Part shown: piece by piece, positions 8,877 through 18,500 of the stretch | Numbering within the stretch: position 1 is the first letter of the stretch | Layout of the letters: each line of letters starts with the position of its first letter | Origin: Aurantiochytrium sp. KH105 | Taxonomy: Eukaryota > Sar > Bigyra > Thraustochytrida > Thraustochytriidae | Assembly: GCA_003116975.1 (NCBI GenBank) | Contig: BGKB01000142.1 | Location: forward strand, 124,001 to 188,000 | Direction: 5' to 3' | DNA: 64,000 bases | The notes under the pieces: model-generated | The model's database searches: none | What the model was told of the DNA's origin: nothing | What the model saw: the letters and a program-made list of their open reading frames with translations, nothing else | Program-made: the position numbers and the translations under genes

Positions 8877-11800
8877 CTACGTCATGGTCATCAGATTATC
8901 GCGCTCAGAGTCCGTCTGCTCGATGGCACTGCCACTCGTCCCCTCCGCACCGATACTTCGCGAACTGTCTTCATCCAAAAGGTTGCCCGTCGCAGCACCA
9001 GGGGTGGATTCGGTGTCACTGCTCGTCAACTCGCCGCCTGGACTAGGCTCCTTGTTTGACTTCATTTCCTCGAGCTCGCCGAGCATATCCTTTACAGAGG
9101 TCGCCTCGACGTCGCACATTGCTCCGCGCTGTGCAGGATGACGGAACTTCGCATCCCAGTGACGTTCCCAAAGAGTTCTCAAGCTCACCCCCTGACCAAA
9201 ATCCTTCAAAAACGGATTCCGCTCTGCGTCGTGAGCGCCCGTCTCGTCATTGGGATCAATGTCGTATTCGCGTGCTGTATTGAGACGAATAAATGCTGTG
9301 CTAGTGTCATACAGCGTGTAGAAAAAGAAAATGTACGCGCTTGTGAGAAAGAGGGGAACGATCATGAGAACGCTCTGAGCCACGCCTTCCGAAAGGGCAA
9401 AAATACCGAGCATTGTGAGCTGCATGAGTGCAAAGGCAAAGAGGTATGCCATCGCAAGGTAAGGCCACATCGATCCACACGACTCCTTCTCCTTAACATA
9501 TACGTAGCAGAGCTGGTTCCGGTAGACAATAAGAGCCACCATAAAGTACACCAGCGCAAACACTGTTACGAGCGGTGCAATCACAGAGTAAGTGACGCCA
9601 ATGCACATGACCAGGTACACATTCGCGCACAAACCTGCATGCCCTGCATCACCCGGTGTTCCGAACGTTCGACACCCGCAGCAGTCATCGCGCTTCTCAC
9701 GCGGTGTCTTGGCCAAGCCGCAAAAGATTGGCCGTACGATAAAGGCGACCGCCATCGGACCGACACGGAGGAGCTCGGACCCAGGCAAAATCCAAAACAT
9801 GCGAATCGTAATGAACTGCATGAAGAACGTCGCATTTGACGGAATCATTTGCGCCAAAAGGTTGACAAACTCGCGCGGGTTGTCAAAGGAATCCGCAAGA
9901 ACCGTAAAGATGGCGTTGGAGATCTGGAAGAACAAAAAGAGCTGGAAAACCAGAAACACCGAGTAGTTCATAAAGAAGGAATTGTCGCGCGCAGACTCGG
10001 AAAGATCGCAACGCAGCCGCAAAATGAGATGAAGAATGGGCGGAACCAGCGCAAAGAGAATGACCAGCAACAGCGGAGCGACCTGGTCAATCACAGGCTC
10101 GGCCCACGGATTGTCCGCAAGAAAGTCGTCCAAATTCGGAAGCTTGGAACGAAGCGTAGTAAGGTTCACCGTCGCACTGATCGAACCTGTGATGAATCCA
10201 AACACCAGCAGGCAAAAGATGTTGATGGCCAAGACCAGGATACGACCTGCCACAATCATTTTCGGGTGGCAGCCGAGACGTTCCCAGTTCACGTCTTCCT
10301 CTTGAGGTGCCGGATTCACCACCATAGCGTTCCGTTCCGAATTCATGCAGCGACCCACCGCAGTACTCACCAGTTTGCTGTTAAAGGTGACAAAGGCCGC
10401 CGACTGCGATAAATACTTTGAGTCTGCATCTTCCACGTGCTTGCCGTCGTTCAAAAGCCATACGGCCTCGGCCTTCTTCGTCTTTGAGTCATATAGCCAC
10501 TCGTCTCCTGCACTGTTATCGTTTGCGTTGTCGTGATCCAAAGATGCGGCGCTCCCGGTGCCCATCGCTTCAGAGTCATCTTCAGCAGAGTCCTTCGCAG
10601 CATCGCCCTCTTTGTACGGATACTCCAGATCGCGGCCTTCCACAAGCTCCATGTTCACTTCCTTGCGTTTCTTGGCAATCTCATCATTGAGCTCTGTGAG
10701 TCTCCGTTCGTAGTGTTCCACAGAAAGCACCTTTTCGCCCTGTCCAAAGACATAGCACAGCCAACCGTGGCAGAGCGCCCGCGAGTTCATCCAGGTCTTG
10801 CCTTTGCTGAACGCAATGTGCTCTGCGCGCCACGTGTTATCATCGTCAGCATCATCATTGATGCTTCCTCCTTGGCCCTCTCCAGACGCATTGTCATTGG
10901 TGTCTGTTGCCGCCACGCCTTCTTCTACCGAAGCGAGATGGTTGCTCTCATCGTCAGTGGCGGAGCGCTTTCTACGTTTTTTGGCCCCCGAGCTCTTTCC
11001 TCGGCCGCCCTTTTCTACGGTCGATTCTCCATACGGGCCTCCAGCGTAATTGCCATCGAGTATCTTCGACTTGCGTTCCGGGCTGCTCGCATAGTACTCG
11101 AGGAGCATGGCGCGCTCGAGGTTCGTCACGACTTCATTTCTCTCGTCCACGAGATCCATGAGCTCGTCCGTCTTCTTGCTCTTGACTGGAATGATGCTGA
11201 CGATAGGTTCGGATCCAGGAAAGAGAGACTCAAAGTAGCGCGTGAGAGCCTTCTTCGAGTGGATGTCCCTCGGAATCCGCTCAATCATGACACTATACGT
11301 CGATGGATGCATGCAGAGCATGTAAGAGCGCTGCTTCTCAACAATGTTGGCGTACTCGTGATGCAGCAAGTAAAGACCAATGGCAGAAAAAATGTAGACA
11401 AAGACGCAAGGGAGCCAGAGCATCTTGGTCCCGACACCTGCGCCCCCGCTCACGTACTGCAGCGTCATCTTGTAGGCATTGCCGCTGCCATCTCCCGACG
11501 AAAGGTTGTCGGAAGACCCTGTCGCTGCGTAGGACGATCCGAGGATGATGAGGCCAATCGGCATGATGATGCCAAAGAGCTTTAGCCCGAGGACGATGAA
11601 GCGGATCGTCACGTAGGCGTCCATGCCGACCCTTTCGTAGATATCCCGGTCGGTCTTGGGCCGCAGCAGCGGCAGGAACCACATCCACGGTTTCTTTGGC
11701 ACCTCCTCGATGGGCCTCTGCGGCCATTTGATGTGTTTCTTCCGAGGCGAGTACAGGCTGCGCAGGTAGGTCCGCAGCAGAGCGTGCACGATGACACAGG

Positions 11801-11903
11801 CGAGCCCGATGGACCCGTACAGCGCCACCGTCGTGCGCAGCTCCGAGGTCGTCACCGGCGCCTCCACCGTCGGCGGCACCGTCGGCGACCCTTCCGACGA
11901 CAT
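8877..11903 (-). CDS. OSCA/TMEM63 (CSC1-like) mechanosensitive cation channel
   Basis: This 1,008-residue multi-pass membrane protein belongs to the OSCA/TMEM63/CSC1 family, whose members open on membrane tension or hyperosmolarity and pass cations. The first membrane segment (VALYGSIGLACVIVHALL) is followed by SPRKKHIKWPQRPIEEVP and two more segments. A long cytosolic domain follows, with YSVMIERIPRDIHSKKALTR typical of the family, then a second half with FVTFNSKLVSTAVGRC and the large pore region (ILFALVPPILHLILRLRC, FFMNYSVFLVFQLFLFF). An acidic, Ser/Asp-rich insert of about 80 residues interrupts the cytosolic domain, and the C-terminal tail is Ser/Thr/Glu-rich. The start is the ATG at 11903 (MSSEGSPTVPP); the 34 open codons before it are Arg-rich leader. 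It is divergent from the gene at 13423. Confidence 0.92.
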   Translation of the reverse strand: MSSEGSPTVPPTVEAPVTTSELRTTVALYGSIGLACVIVHALLRTYLRSLYSPRKKHIKWPQRPIEEVPKKPWMWFLPLLRPKTDRDIYERVGMDAYVTIRFIVLGLKLFGIIMPIGLIILGSSYAATGSSDNLSSGDGSGNAYKMTLQYVSGGAGVGTKMLWLPCVFVYIFSAIGLYLLHHEYANIVEKQRSYMLCMHPSTYSVMIERIPRDIHSKKALTRYFESLFPGSEPIVSIIPVKSKKTDELMDLVDERNEVVTNLERAMLLEYYASSPERKSKILDGNYAGGPYGESTVEKGGRGKSSGAKKRRKRSATDDESNHLASVEEGVAATDTNDNASGEGQGGSINDDADDDNTWRAEHIAFSKGKTWMNSRALCHGWLCYVFGQGEKVLSVEHYERRLTELNDEIAKKRKEVNMELVEGRDLEYPYKEGDAAKDSAEDDSEAMGTGSAASLDHDNANDNSAGDEWLYDSKTKKAEAVWLLNDGKHVEDADSKYLSQSAAFVTFNSKLVSTAVGRCMNSERNAMVVNPAPQEEDVNWERLGCHPKMIVAGRILVLAINIFCLLVFGFITGSISATVNLTTLRSKLPNLDDFLADNPWAEPVIDQVAPLLLVILFALVPPILHLILRLRCDLSESARDNSFFMNYSVFLVFQLFLFFQISNAIFTVLADSFDNPREFVNLLAQMIPSNATFFMQFITIRMFWILPGSELLRVGPMAVAFIVRPIFCGLAKTPREKRDDCCGCRTFGTPGDAGHAGLCANVYLVMCIGVTYSVIAPLVTVFALVYFMVALIVYRNQLCYVYVKEKESCGSMWPYLAMAYLFAFALMQLTMLGIFALSEGVAQSVLMIVPLFLTSAYIFFFYTLYDTSTAFIRLNTAREYDIDPNDETGAHDAERNPFLKDFGQGVSLRTLWERHWDAKFRHPAQRGAMCDVEATSVKDMLGELEEMKSNKEPSPGGELTSSDTESTPGAATGNLLDEDSSRSIGAEGTSGSAIEQTDSERDNLMTMT

Positions 11904-12340
11904 GCTCGCCCTCCCTCCCTCCCTCCTTCCTCGCGCGCGCCGCGCTCTCCGCGCGCAGGCCTCGCTCTCTTCTCTTTCCGGTTTGCTGCTTGGCAGGCAA
12001 TCCAATCCAATCTAGTCTGCTCTAAAACCTGGGGTCTCGAGGCCGGTCGCTCGAGCTTTGTTGCGCACGGCGGACGCGACCAGGAGGCAGCAGCCAGCAG
12101 CTGCAGCAGCCTGAGCCCGGGGATAAATGGCGATGCTGGCTCAGGGAGAGGGAGAGGCTCACGCCGTGGCGCACGGGTCAATCGATCAGTCGATCAGCCA
12201 GGCGATTGTGGGCAATCGATCGATCAATCGACAATCGATCAATTCCTACTGTGCTGATGGACGACGTCAAAGGGAGAAAGAAATGGACGCCTGCCGCGAG
12301 GGCCTGCGCGATCTCGCATCTCGCGCGAGGTTGGACGGAA

Positions 12341-12371
12341 GGAAAGCAAGCAAGCAAGCAAGCAAGCAAGC
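12341..12371. repeat. (GCAA)n tetranucleotide repeat
   Basis: About seven copies of GCAA. The same repeat type recurs near 50226-50255. Confidence 0.85.
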
Positions 12372-12828
12372 ACGGCAGTTTCGCGGCGGCATCGGCAGCG
12401 TTGTGAACGCCTCGGCATCGATCGTTCGCCGTGCCGCGACGGTGGTGCAGTTGGAGTGATTGGCGAGCTGACCACGATCATCCTGCCGACAGTTATCGCG
12501 CAGCCATCGCAAGAGCAATGAGCGACCTTGAGGGAAGCAGAGAAGGATACGAACGCCGTTTAGCCAACCACGGACCCTACCAGCCACGGGCCCTGCCAGT
12601 TACTTGCGGCCTCTGCCTGCGGTGCTAGGCTTCCCCTCTTGGCAGAATTGACGCGTGGAAGATGATGGAGATGCTTGCGACATTCGGATGCGAGCAATGC
12701 AGTCAGAGGAAGCCACTGTCAACCCTTGATCCGCGAGGGGGGCGAGACAACAAACAAGAGGCGCCGTGCCGCCGGGGGTGACCTTGACATCATGATGATG
12801 CCATGATCAGAATACCAGTGCCGGTGCA

Positions 12829-12903
12829 ATGCAATGCAATGCAAGGCAAGGCAATGCAAGGCAAGGCAAGGCAAGGCAGTGTCAGTGTCAGTGTCAGTGC
12901 CAG
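12829..12903. repeat. Compound GCAAK / AGTGTC repeat
   Basis: A run of GCAAT/GCAAG pentamers leads directly into four AGTGTC hexamers. Confidence 0.8.
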
Positions 12904-13422
12904 TGCCCGGGCCACAACTTGCATAAACGGATTTATTGAATCCCGCCACAGGCACAGAGCATGGTGGCCGCAGTTTTTGGCCCGTGTCCTTGGACCTTGT
13001 GCCAATCCCCGGTCGCATGATGATCCATCGACCAGCCAACAGCTTGAGTTCGTGATGAATAAATCATCGTCATAAAAAAATTAGTTTTCGTGTTCCCAAG
13101 GCTTGCTCGCAATATACAACAGGATCCTCTTTCATCGACGTGCTTTTCACAATCAATCTTCTCCCATTCCATCGCCGTCCGTCACCGCCTTCGCGCTCAT
13201 GATTTGAGGCCCTCAAAAAGCAAAACAAGCAATGGCAGGAAAAAGAGGCAAGGAAAAGGGACTAATTTGGTGCCGCAACGGCTATCGTGGCCCATCATCG
13301 TAATAACATCCCTGCGCCGAGTAGTAGAGAAGCTTTTTCCTGCATTTCTGCGTCTGCACCCCGGGCGGGTCGAGGCCGCCGCCTCCTGCGCGAGGGCCTC
13401 CAGGGCCCCGCAGACGCGCACG

Positions 13423-15264
13423 ATGCTCGCAAGCACGCCTCACCCGGGAGCGGGCGAGGCCGTCCTCCCGCGCAAACTTTTGCTACGCGTGCGCGTAGAC
13501 CTCGGCCCCAACGGCGCCCAAACGATCGAGGTCCGAGAAGGCGACGACCCGGTGACACTTGCGCAGGAGTTCTGTGACCGTGAGGGCGTACCCGCGCTCC
13601 TCGCTCCAAAGCTTGGCGCCGAGATCCACGCGCAGCTCAAGGTCATCCTCGCTCGCAAGGAACAGGACGCTCACGAAAAGGAATCGGCTTCAGAACCGAG
13701 ATCGACACCTCCTGCGTCACCAATCTCGCCGCCGCCTTCTCCCCCGCCGCCGCCGCCTCCTTTGCAGCAAGGCCCCGTGCAATCTACTCACGTTAGAAAG
13801 AATGCAGCACTGCCAACGCCGCCTTCCTCTTTGCCCTCGTCGCCGCCTTCATCATCGTCTTTGACCGCGGAGACGCAAGATCAAGAGCAAAAAGACAGCA
13901 CGGCAGGTCCTCGTGCAGGATCACATCATCAAGAGAGCCCCGAGGCCCGAAGGAGGGCATATTATGGCATGCTTCAAGAGCAGTATTGCGCCAAGCTGAA
14001 CCACAAGCAGCTCGGCGAGAATAAAAAGTCAAGCAAACGCGCAAAAGCGCGTGCGAACAATAATAATAAGTCTGACGCAAGGATCGGGTATAACAATGGC
14101 GCACAGAGAAACGCATCGTGCGCGTTGAGTAGCTGTAGCGGCAGCAGTGACAACAGTAGCAACAGCGGAGCCCGCAGCCGCAAAAGTGTCAGCAGGGAAG
14201 AGGCCGAAGCAACCGGTCGCCGTCTCTATAACCAGGGACTCAAGGTCAAGGCCCGTGTTGCCCGCGAGCTGGAGGAAGCCAAACAAGAAAAACATCGCCA
14301 AGAGCTCGAGGATTGCACGTTTCGCCCCACCATTTCGGCCTATGCCCGGCGGCTCAGTGGCGGCCGTACGCGCGGCGAGGGGCTTGAGCTCCAAGTCCGC
14401 AAATTTCAAGAGGCCAAAATTGCAAGGGAACAGATGCGACGCGTGCGCGACAAGCAAGAGGTCGAAGAAGTTTGCAGCTTTAAGCCTATGATTAATCGAC
14501 GAAGCGAAGAGCTCGCCGCAGAAACGCGTCGCCGCGCCGAGAGCGAGCTGCGTAGCGCTAATCTGCACGAGGATCTCTTTCACGAAGCCGCGCACCGCCA
14601 AGCCGAGCGTCTACGTCTTGAGCGGACACCTCTATACAGCTTCAAGCCAGAAGTCCATGCTTCTGCATCTGGCACATCGGTCTCGGATGCTTCGGATGTT
14701 GCCTTTTTGGAACGGCTCGCAGCGCCGAAGCCGGACCCAGAATGCGCGGCAGATCTCGCGCACCAAGTCGACCCGACGACCGGCCGCGAGTTGTTCAAGC
14801 CTCAGATTGGCAGGGCACCCAAAGAACCCTGGGCCAGGCCCGCGGACGTGTCAATCTCCGACTATCTGTTTTACTCGCGGCACCAATTCCGCGATATCCG
14901 CGATCGTCTTCGCCAGGACGAGGACGCCGCCGCCAGAGAGATTCAGGAGCGCGGGGTCATGAGCAAGACCTCGCGTCGTATTGCGCAGCAAATTCGCGAG
15001 GATCGGTTTGCCATGCTCTGGAGATCGCTTCGCGACGATACGTTGCTTGCACCTTCGTCCCAAGGAGCGCCGGTACCGACCGCTGAAGAGATTGAGGAGC
15101 GCCGTCTCCGCGTTCTCGTCGAGCTTCTTCCCGAGATGCTCTTGCGCCACATTGGGCCCGATGCCGTGCTCGCCGCGTCTTACCTCGATGAGCCTGACTT
15201 TGTCATTTTCCTGATGCGTGCCTCCAAGGGTATTCCTTGCACTTCTGATCTGCTCCTGTCTTGA
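13423..15264 (+). CDS. Unrecognised protein: ubiquitin-like-fold N-terminus plus FxPxI repeats
   Basis: The product is 613 residues, starting at ATG 13423 (MLASTPHPGAG). The frame is open 111 codons upstream without an earlier convincing ATG. Residues about 22-75 (VRVDLGPNGAQTIEVREGDD) look like a compact beta-grasp-type module. A Pro/Ser-rich linker follows, then long charged helices punctuated by four motifs of the form [C/L]-x-F-[K/R]-P-x-[I/V]: CTFRPTIS (about residue 298), CSFKPMIN (about 351), YSFKPEVH (about 405) and LFKPQIG (about 457). Each is preceded by Arg/Glu-rich helix, with spacing close to 52 residues. Proteins of this layout recur in flagellated protists, so a cytoskeletal or flagellar role is possible, but I do not assign a function. 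It converges on the USP7-like gene. Confidence 0.82.
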   Translation: MLASTPHPGAGEAVLPRKLLLRVRVDLGPNGAQTIEVREGDDPVTLAQEFCDREGVPALLAPKLGAEIHAQLKVILARKEQDAHEKESASEPRSTPPASPISPPPSPPPPPPPLQQGPVQSTHVRKNAALPTPPSSLPSSPPSSSSLTAETQDQEQKDSTAGPRAGSHHQESPEARRRAYYGMLQEQYCAKLNHKQLGENKKSSKRAKARANNNNKSDARIGYNNGAQRNASCALSSCSGSSDNSSNSGARSRKSVSREEAEATGRRLYNQGLKVKARVARELEEAKQEKHRQELEDCTFRPTISAYARRLSGGRTRGEGLELQVRKFQEAKIAREQMRRVRDKQEVEEVCSFKPMINRRSEELAAETRRRAESELRSANLHEDLFHEAAHRQAERLRLERTPLYSFKPEVHASASGTSVSDASDVAFLERLAAPKPDPECAADLAHQVDPTTGRELFKPQIGRAPKEPWARPADVSISDYLFYSRHQFRDIRDRLRQDEDAAAREIQERGVMSKTSRRIAQQIREDRFAMLWRSLRDDTLLAPSSQGAPVPTAEEIEERRLRVLVELLPEMLLRHIGPDAVLAASYLDEPDFVIFLMRASKGIPCTSDLLLS

Positions 15265-15579
15265 TCTCTACCAACCAAAGCAAACAAAATGAAAAAGAAT
15301 ATATGTGTTCACAGAACAGAACAAACTTGCGTCAATCACTTTCTTCTTCTTCTTCCCTTGATGTCATTCTCTCTTCGACAAGACAATCAATCAAATCAGG
15401 CTAGGCCAATCACTTCTTTTTTAATTTTGATTAGGTAACATTCCATCTCTCACGTACTCACTCATCTGTTCATTCGTTTGTTCGTTCCAATAATCGTTCC
15501 ACTATTCGTTCGTTCGTTCATTCTTCTGCGCCAGCCTCGCCCACATCAAACCATAAGTGCATCGACAAATGATGATCTT
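15265..15579. other. AT-rich spacer between convergent genes
   Basis: This 315-bp spacer is noticeably more AT-rich than its surroundings. It carries pyrimidine runs and a TTCG/TTCA run at about 15474-15525. It should hold the 3' untranslated ends of both neighbours, but I cannot define a poly(A) signal with confidence. Confidence 0.55.
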
Positions 15580-18500
15580 TTACTTGGTCGACGAATTAAT
15601 GACCGGAGAGCGCGAGTCAACCTTGGCAACCTTGGACAGTAGTCCGCCATTCGGTTTTGCCGTTTCGCGTTGAGGATTGGGGTGAAACAGCCCGAGCACG
15701 GGATTACTCGTTGTGTCATCAAAAATGCTGGAGTCGTCGCCCAAGAGAGCATCGGCATCCTTCTCCATGCTGAGCCAATCCCACGAAGTCATGTCAAGCG
15801 GACTCATGACGGCCACGCGCCAGCTCGCAACATCTTGGCTTGAGAGCCCGAGACGAGCTGCCGAGCGCTCGAGAACTTGTTTTGCGGTGTCCCCTTTCCG
15901 AATAATGAGCGTCAGCGGGAGGCCAAAGATCTTGGCGCGCTTGAGCTTTGACGGCGTCGGCGAGTAAAAGTGACGCACCACCACGACTCGAGGCGCAAGG
16001 GCGTGATCCTCCATTGCTTCATCATCATCTTCTTCTTCTTCGCCATTGTCGTCTTCCCCTTCCATCGCGCTTTTGTCCGCCTCCCCCGGCTCAATACTTG
16101 CTGCGGTCGACATGGGTGGAGGCGGCGGCGGCGTTGACGGTGCTTTCACAGCATCGTTTCCGCTCTCGCTCTTCTCGAAATCACCGCCACCGCCACCGCC
16201 CGCCGCGCCTTCGCCTTGCGGCTCTTCGTCCTCTTCCTTTGCAGCCATGTCCACGTCAGGATCTGATGCTATGGGGCGAGCGGATGCCTCTGTCAAGGAT
16301 GGCGAAGCTTGTTTCCGAGAAAGAGCTGCAGACGTGATCTGAGCAGATCTCTTGAGAGCATTCAAGCGAAGCGGCATGCCCGGCTTGAACTCGCCCGCAG
16401 ACTCGGACTCTTTTACAATATCAGCAACAACGCGCGAGTTCGTGGATGCTCTCGTGTGGTCCACATTCGGCAGCGGAATGAGAGGATCTCCAACATCATG
16501 TGGACCAAAAACACCCCGAACTTCCTCCGTGTCCTCCACAATCCACCGCACACTGACGGCCCCAGCGCGAACGCCGAGCTTCTCACACAGGACATCGCCG
16601 AGCATCTTGAATCCCCGCTGAGTGCTCTCGTCTGAGGAATCCAAAAATAGCGTGACCTTTTCCACGCGCGGATATGTCCCATTAATGTAGTGCACCTCCA
16701 CAACGCGGCTCACGAGGTCGTGCCGGCAGGGCATGACCTCGTACATGATAATGTTTTCTTGCGAGGACTTTGGCAACAGACAGGCAGCGTTCCGCGCCGT
16801 GCGAAACAGGGTATCCCCGGGCGTCACGGGTGAAGTGACGCAATTCGTAAAAACACGCGCCGACGATTGGATATTAAACGTGCATAGCCGGAGACAATCA
16901 CGATTTGCCTCAGAAATCTCTCCCAAGAGGAACAAGGCGTGCGCAATAGGAAGGCGCGCCATCTCGATCTTCATCACGTACGGGAGTTCCATGCGTATCG
17001 CCTTGCTCATGTCTGGATCTGCACGGTTCAGTACAGAAAACACAAAGCGCTGGTCCAGCGCTCGCACATACTGAACAAGCACCTTGAGCTTGGTGAAGTC
17101 TTGGCGCACGCGAACGGGACCAAACGCTTCCACCCGGGCTTCGTCGTCCAGAACTTCTAGTCTGCTGCTTGCGCGTGACTTACGCGGCTCAAGTTTCATG
17201 TCTTCCTCCTCAGCGACCGATGGCATGGTGTCAAAAAACACCGTCGGTGTCTCATCGCCAGCAACGCGAGCTGCGCGGCTCGCGTCGTTCTCCCTGGCTG
17301 CGTCGACACCATTTTCCTCGACGCCCTTCTCCTCAATCTCCATTGCGCCTGCGCCATCGCTCCCGGACACAGCCGCCGAACCCGAGTCCTTTTCGGCCCC
17401 GGCCGTCGTTCCGTTTGGCGTTGTCGCGGGCAAAATCTCAACGAGGATAATGTCGCCATGCTGGAGACCGTTGTCTTTGGTGAATTCGACGGTCTTGACA
17501 ATATCCTTGACGTTTTTGGTGGTGCACAATTCCTTGAGTTTGTACCGCGACGCTTCCGTTGGTACCTTTCGGTACCCTGCGCGTGGCAAAATCTGGCGCG
17601 CGACCATCTGTACGACGTCAGCGTAGCTTGCCGATTTGGAAATCAGAGCATGGCCCACATGCTCCAATTTCTTGGGGATGCCAACTTCTTCAGGTCGCCA
17701 TTGCCGGAAAAACAAAAGACTGTGCGTATCCGCCAGAGGCCACTCCACCTTGTCTTTTGAACTTTTCAGGGGCGCCGAGACGTCCCAGCTCTCCACGAAT
17801 ACTTGAACCTCGGGCATCGGCTCGTTCGAATTGAACGTGAGGACGTCGCGAAGGCGCAAGTGTCCATCACCTTCGCCAAAGGGCGGGCTGTCCACACGCT
17901 GGGTGTTGTTTTCGCGATGGATCAGGTTCCACACACGAAGATGACGCCAGTCCGCGGCCCCTGTCCGCGAGGCCAGAGCTTCGAGCAAGTCTTGCACATA
18001 CGAGTCCTTCTTGATCTCGAGGCGCTCCGCATCCCGCTCGCGGTAAAAGTCTACCAAGTCCTTGACCCGTTGTCCACGTTCGTAACCATAAAACCTGCGC
18101 AGCGACTGGTGCGAAATAAAGCGGACCACCAGCGTCGACCGCTCGCGCTCACGACGCTCCTCCTCGAGACGCTCCTCTTCCTCGTCCTTGGAGAATCGGT
18201 CCAAAAGCGCACGAGGCACGCGCTCATCAGGAACTTCGACCAATACATCCGAAAGCGAGTCTTTGCGAATGTAAACAAGCATGTAAGCGTTTCCCGGCGT
18301 GATAAACCGCGTGGCATCGTCTGTTCGGCCGCCGAAATTGTTGCTCACGGCCATCTCCATGCTCGCGGGATACACCTTTTCATCGTCAAACTTGAGCCAG
18401 CGCGACTTGAACGTGCCGTCTTTGTTGCGCGTCATGTCGTTGATAAAGGCGTAGTAGTGACCCGAGTTGACATCGCCCCAGTGCACTAGAACCGAGTGCA

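Larger units (their letters stand above)
11904..13422. other. Divergent intergenic region with repeats
   Basis: 1.5 kb separates the start of the channel gene from the start of the FxPxI-repeat gene and must hold both promoters. It contains ATCGATC-type runs at 12178-12245, a (GCAA)n run at 12341-12371, and a GCAAG/GCAAT run merging into an AGTGTC run at 12829-12903. No frame here resembles a known protein. Confidence 0.6.

Noticed and set aside
11733-12257. 174-codon + frame opposite the channel gene 5' end
   Set aside because: Arg/Ser-rich antisense shadow of the OSCA start and leader.
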